NCBI GenBank assembly: GCA_002470185.1
Contig: DKNG01000115.1
Coordinates: 14,091 to 29,343 of the forward strand
Direction of reading: 5' to 3'
DNA from: Arcobacter sp. UBA7394
GTDB lineage: Bacteria > Campylobacterota > Campylobacteria > Campylobacterales > Arcobacteraceae
Length of the DNA: 15,253 nucleotides
Shown in pieces: positions 14,377 to 15,253 of this stretch. How positions within the stretch are numbered: the first letter of the stretch is position 1; every line of letters starts with the position of its first letter. A model generated the notes under the pieces. That model saw only the letters and a list, made by a program, of their open reading frames with translations, ran no database searches and had not been told where the DNA came from. Both the position numbers and the translations under genes were made by a program.

Positions 14377-14401
14377 AATTTTTACAATAAAAGGAATTTG
14401 C

Positions 14402-14620
14402 ATGGCAGATTTAAATAACGGAACTGTTAAATGGTTCAATGATGAAAAAGGTTTTGGTTTTATCCAACCAGAAGATGGAAGCAAAGATGTATTCGTACAT
14501 TTCAAACAAGTTAACAGAAGTGGTTACGGAAGAGTTTCATTAGCTGAAGGTCAAAAAGTATCTTACGAAGTAGAAGATGGTCAAAAAGGTCCTCAAGCTA
14601 CTAACGTTACTGCTTTATAA
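14402..14620 (+). CDS. Cold-shock domain protein (CspA family)
   Basis: This 72-aa protein consists of a single cold-shock OB-fold. It has the NGTVKWFN start (6-13), RNP1 KGFGFI (16-21) and RNP2 DVFVHF (29-34). These proteins bind single-stranded RNA or DNA and act as RNA chaperones. Length and motifs match the CspA family exactly. The insert [15 protein letters not shown] (about 37-51) is slightly variant from the usual GFKTLxEGQ. Codon use is enriched in favourable codons compared with neighbours, which suggests high expression. AAGGA lies 6 nt before the ATG, and a strong terminator follows. Confidence 0.95.
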   Translation: MADLNNGTVKWFNDEKGFGFIQPEDGSKDVFVHFKQVNRSGYGRVSLAEGQKVSYEVEDGQKGPQATNVTAL

Positions 14621-14641
14621 TAAGCACTTTTTTCTAAAAGA

Positions 14642-14670
14642 GGGAGAAGATTTATCTTCTCCCTTTTTTT
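14642..14670 (+). terminator. Strong intrinsic terminator after the cold-shock gene
   Basis: GGGAGAAGAT (14642-14651) pairs perfectly with ATCTTCTCCC (14654-14663), leaving a minimal TT loop (or a 9-bp stem with a TTTA loop), followed by TTTTTTT (14664-14670). This is a textbook rho-independent terminator about 20 nt after the stop codon. Confidence 0.93.
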
Positions 14671-14765
14671 ATGCCTAAAATTTACTAACTTCTACTCTCA
14701 ACCACAATTTTAACACTTAATTTTATTATTCTTTAATTCTATCAATTCACAATATAAGGATTACT

Positions 14766-15253
14766 ATGAAAAAAAGAACTATAGGAATGTGGATTTACCA
14801 AAATGGTGGTGGTAAAGAGATTGAAAATCAACTAAAAAATCAATTGCTTGAGCGAGAAATTAACTCTATTACAGGTGTAGATTTAAATAAAGCAATTGTA
14901 AGTAATGGATCAATATTATGTGATACTTATGGTAATTGTAATTATGATTTAAAAAGTAGTATAGATCTATTTTTCTCCTATAATGCGGGTGAGCAAACTC
15001 CTTATCAAACCTATCTTTATCAAGCTCTAGATAAATTAATGCCAACTATTAATAACTATGAAGCATTTATGTTAACAGAAGATAAATTTCAAACATCTTT
15101 TTTATTAAAAAACAATGGCATAGCAACAGCTGATTATGAATTCTTTCATAAAGACAATCACTTACATTTAGAAACTATTATGGATAAGTGGTCAAGTTTA
15201 GTATGTAAACCTCTAAATGGATGGGGTGGCAAAGGTCTTACAAAAATTGATCA
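14766..15253 (+). CDS. ATP-grasp ligase-like protein (3' end outside window)
   Basis: The frame opens at ATG 14766 behind a TAAGGA ribosome site and stays open to the window end, giving 162 residues. The N-terminus (MKKRTIGMWIYQNGG) leads to a pre-ATP-grasp region. The segment NYEAFMLTEDKFQTSFLL, then LLKNNGIATADYEFF, and then LVCKPLNGWGGKGLTKI (about 145-161) follow. This is the order seen in the RimK/glutathione-synthetase type of ATP-grasp enzyme: a 'D/E-K-x-x-x-x-L' helix, a 'GI-x-T/P' strand, and the ATP-binding K-P-x-x-G-x-x-G-K-G loop. Such enzymes form peptide-like amide bonds using ATP. The catalytic C-terminal half is missing, so the substrate cannot be guessed. Confidence 0.8.
   Translation, partial: MKKRTIGMWIYQNGGGKEIENQLKNQLLEREINSITGVDLNKAIVSNGSILCDTYGNCNYDLKSSIDLFFSYNAGEQTPYQTYLYQALDKLMPTINNYEAFMLTEDKFQTSFLLKNNGIATADYEFFHKDNHLHLETIMDKWSSLVCKPLNGWGGKGLTKID

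Larger units (their letters stand above)
14099..14401 (+). other. 303-nt intergenic region / cold-shock gene leader
   Basis: No gene is supported here. It holds a weak A/T stem with a T-run (AAAAAC at 14157-14162 and GTTTTT at 14166-14171), which might end the methyltransferase transcript. It also holds an AT-rich inverted repeat (14175-14193), two candidate promoters and a leader hairpin, listed separately. Confidence 0.6.

Overview
The window is AT-rich, with short intergenic gaps. Its gene content and protein style (DUF302, DUF2721, Fe-superoxide dismutase, a long-chain flavodoxin lacking the usual stacking Trp, and a chemotaxis locus with CheV) suggest a member of the Campylobacterota, most likely an Arcobacter-type organism. 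That assignment is inference from composition and family resemblance, not from a marker gene. No tRNA, rRNA, CRISPR array, transposase or phage gene was seen.

Region 1 (1-9570, + strand) is one tightly packed chemotaxis operon. Gaps are 1-12 nt, with an ATGA overlap at the 290-aa gene/cheB junction. The order is cheA (5' end outside the window), a soluble PAS protein with a CZB-like C-terminal half, a soluble methyl-accepting protein with a seven-unit HAMP array, cheW, cheV, cheR, a 290-aa protein with a degenerate receiver, cheB, and a 339-aa response regulator. The CheA has no C-terminal receiver, unlike the CheAY of Helicobacter and Campylobacter. CheB carries its receiver, and no stand-alone CheY or CheZ is present. 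The locus therefore looks like an additional, non-canonical array. The receptor has no membrane segment and no ligand-binding domain, so its input is plausibly cytoplasmic and supplied by the neighbouring PAS protein. The two proteins flanking CheB are paralogues of each other: receiver or pseudo-receiver, helical domain, and a shared acidic LEFF tail. They are the most interesting candidates for an undescribed output or adaptation module.

Region 2 (9575-10653, - strand) holds a long-chain flavodoxin and, upstream of it, a secreted single-haem cytochrome of the P460/c'-beta type.

Region 3 (10772-12599, + strand) holds a DUF2721 membrane protein, a DUF302 protein, a small LRV-like protein with a Cys4 tail, and a membrane-anchored SAM methyltransferase. 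A 13-bp perfect inverted repeat lies just before the LRV-like gene.

Region 4 (12601-15253) begins with a bidirectional terminator hairpin, followed by sodB (- strand) and a soluble SAM methyltransferase (+). A cold-shock protein gene follows, with a probable leader of about 140 nt and a strong terminator. Last is the 5' part of an ATP-grasp ligase-like gene that runs off the window.
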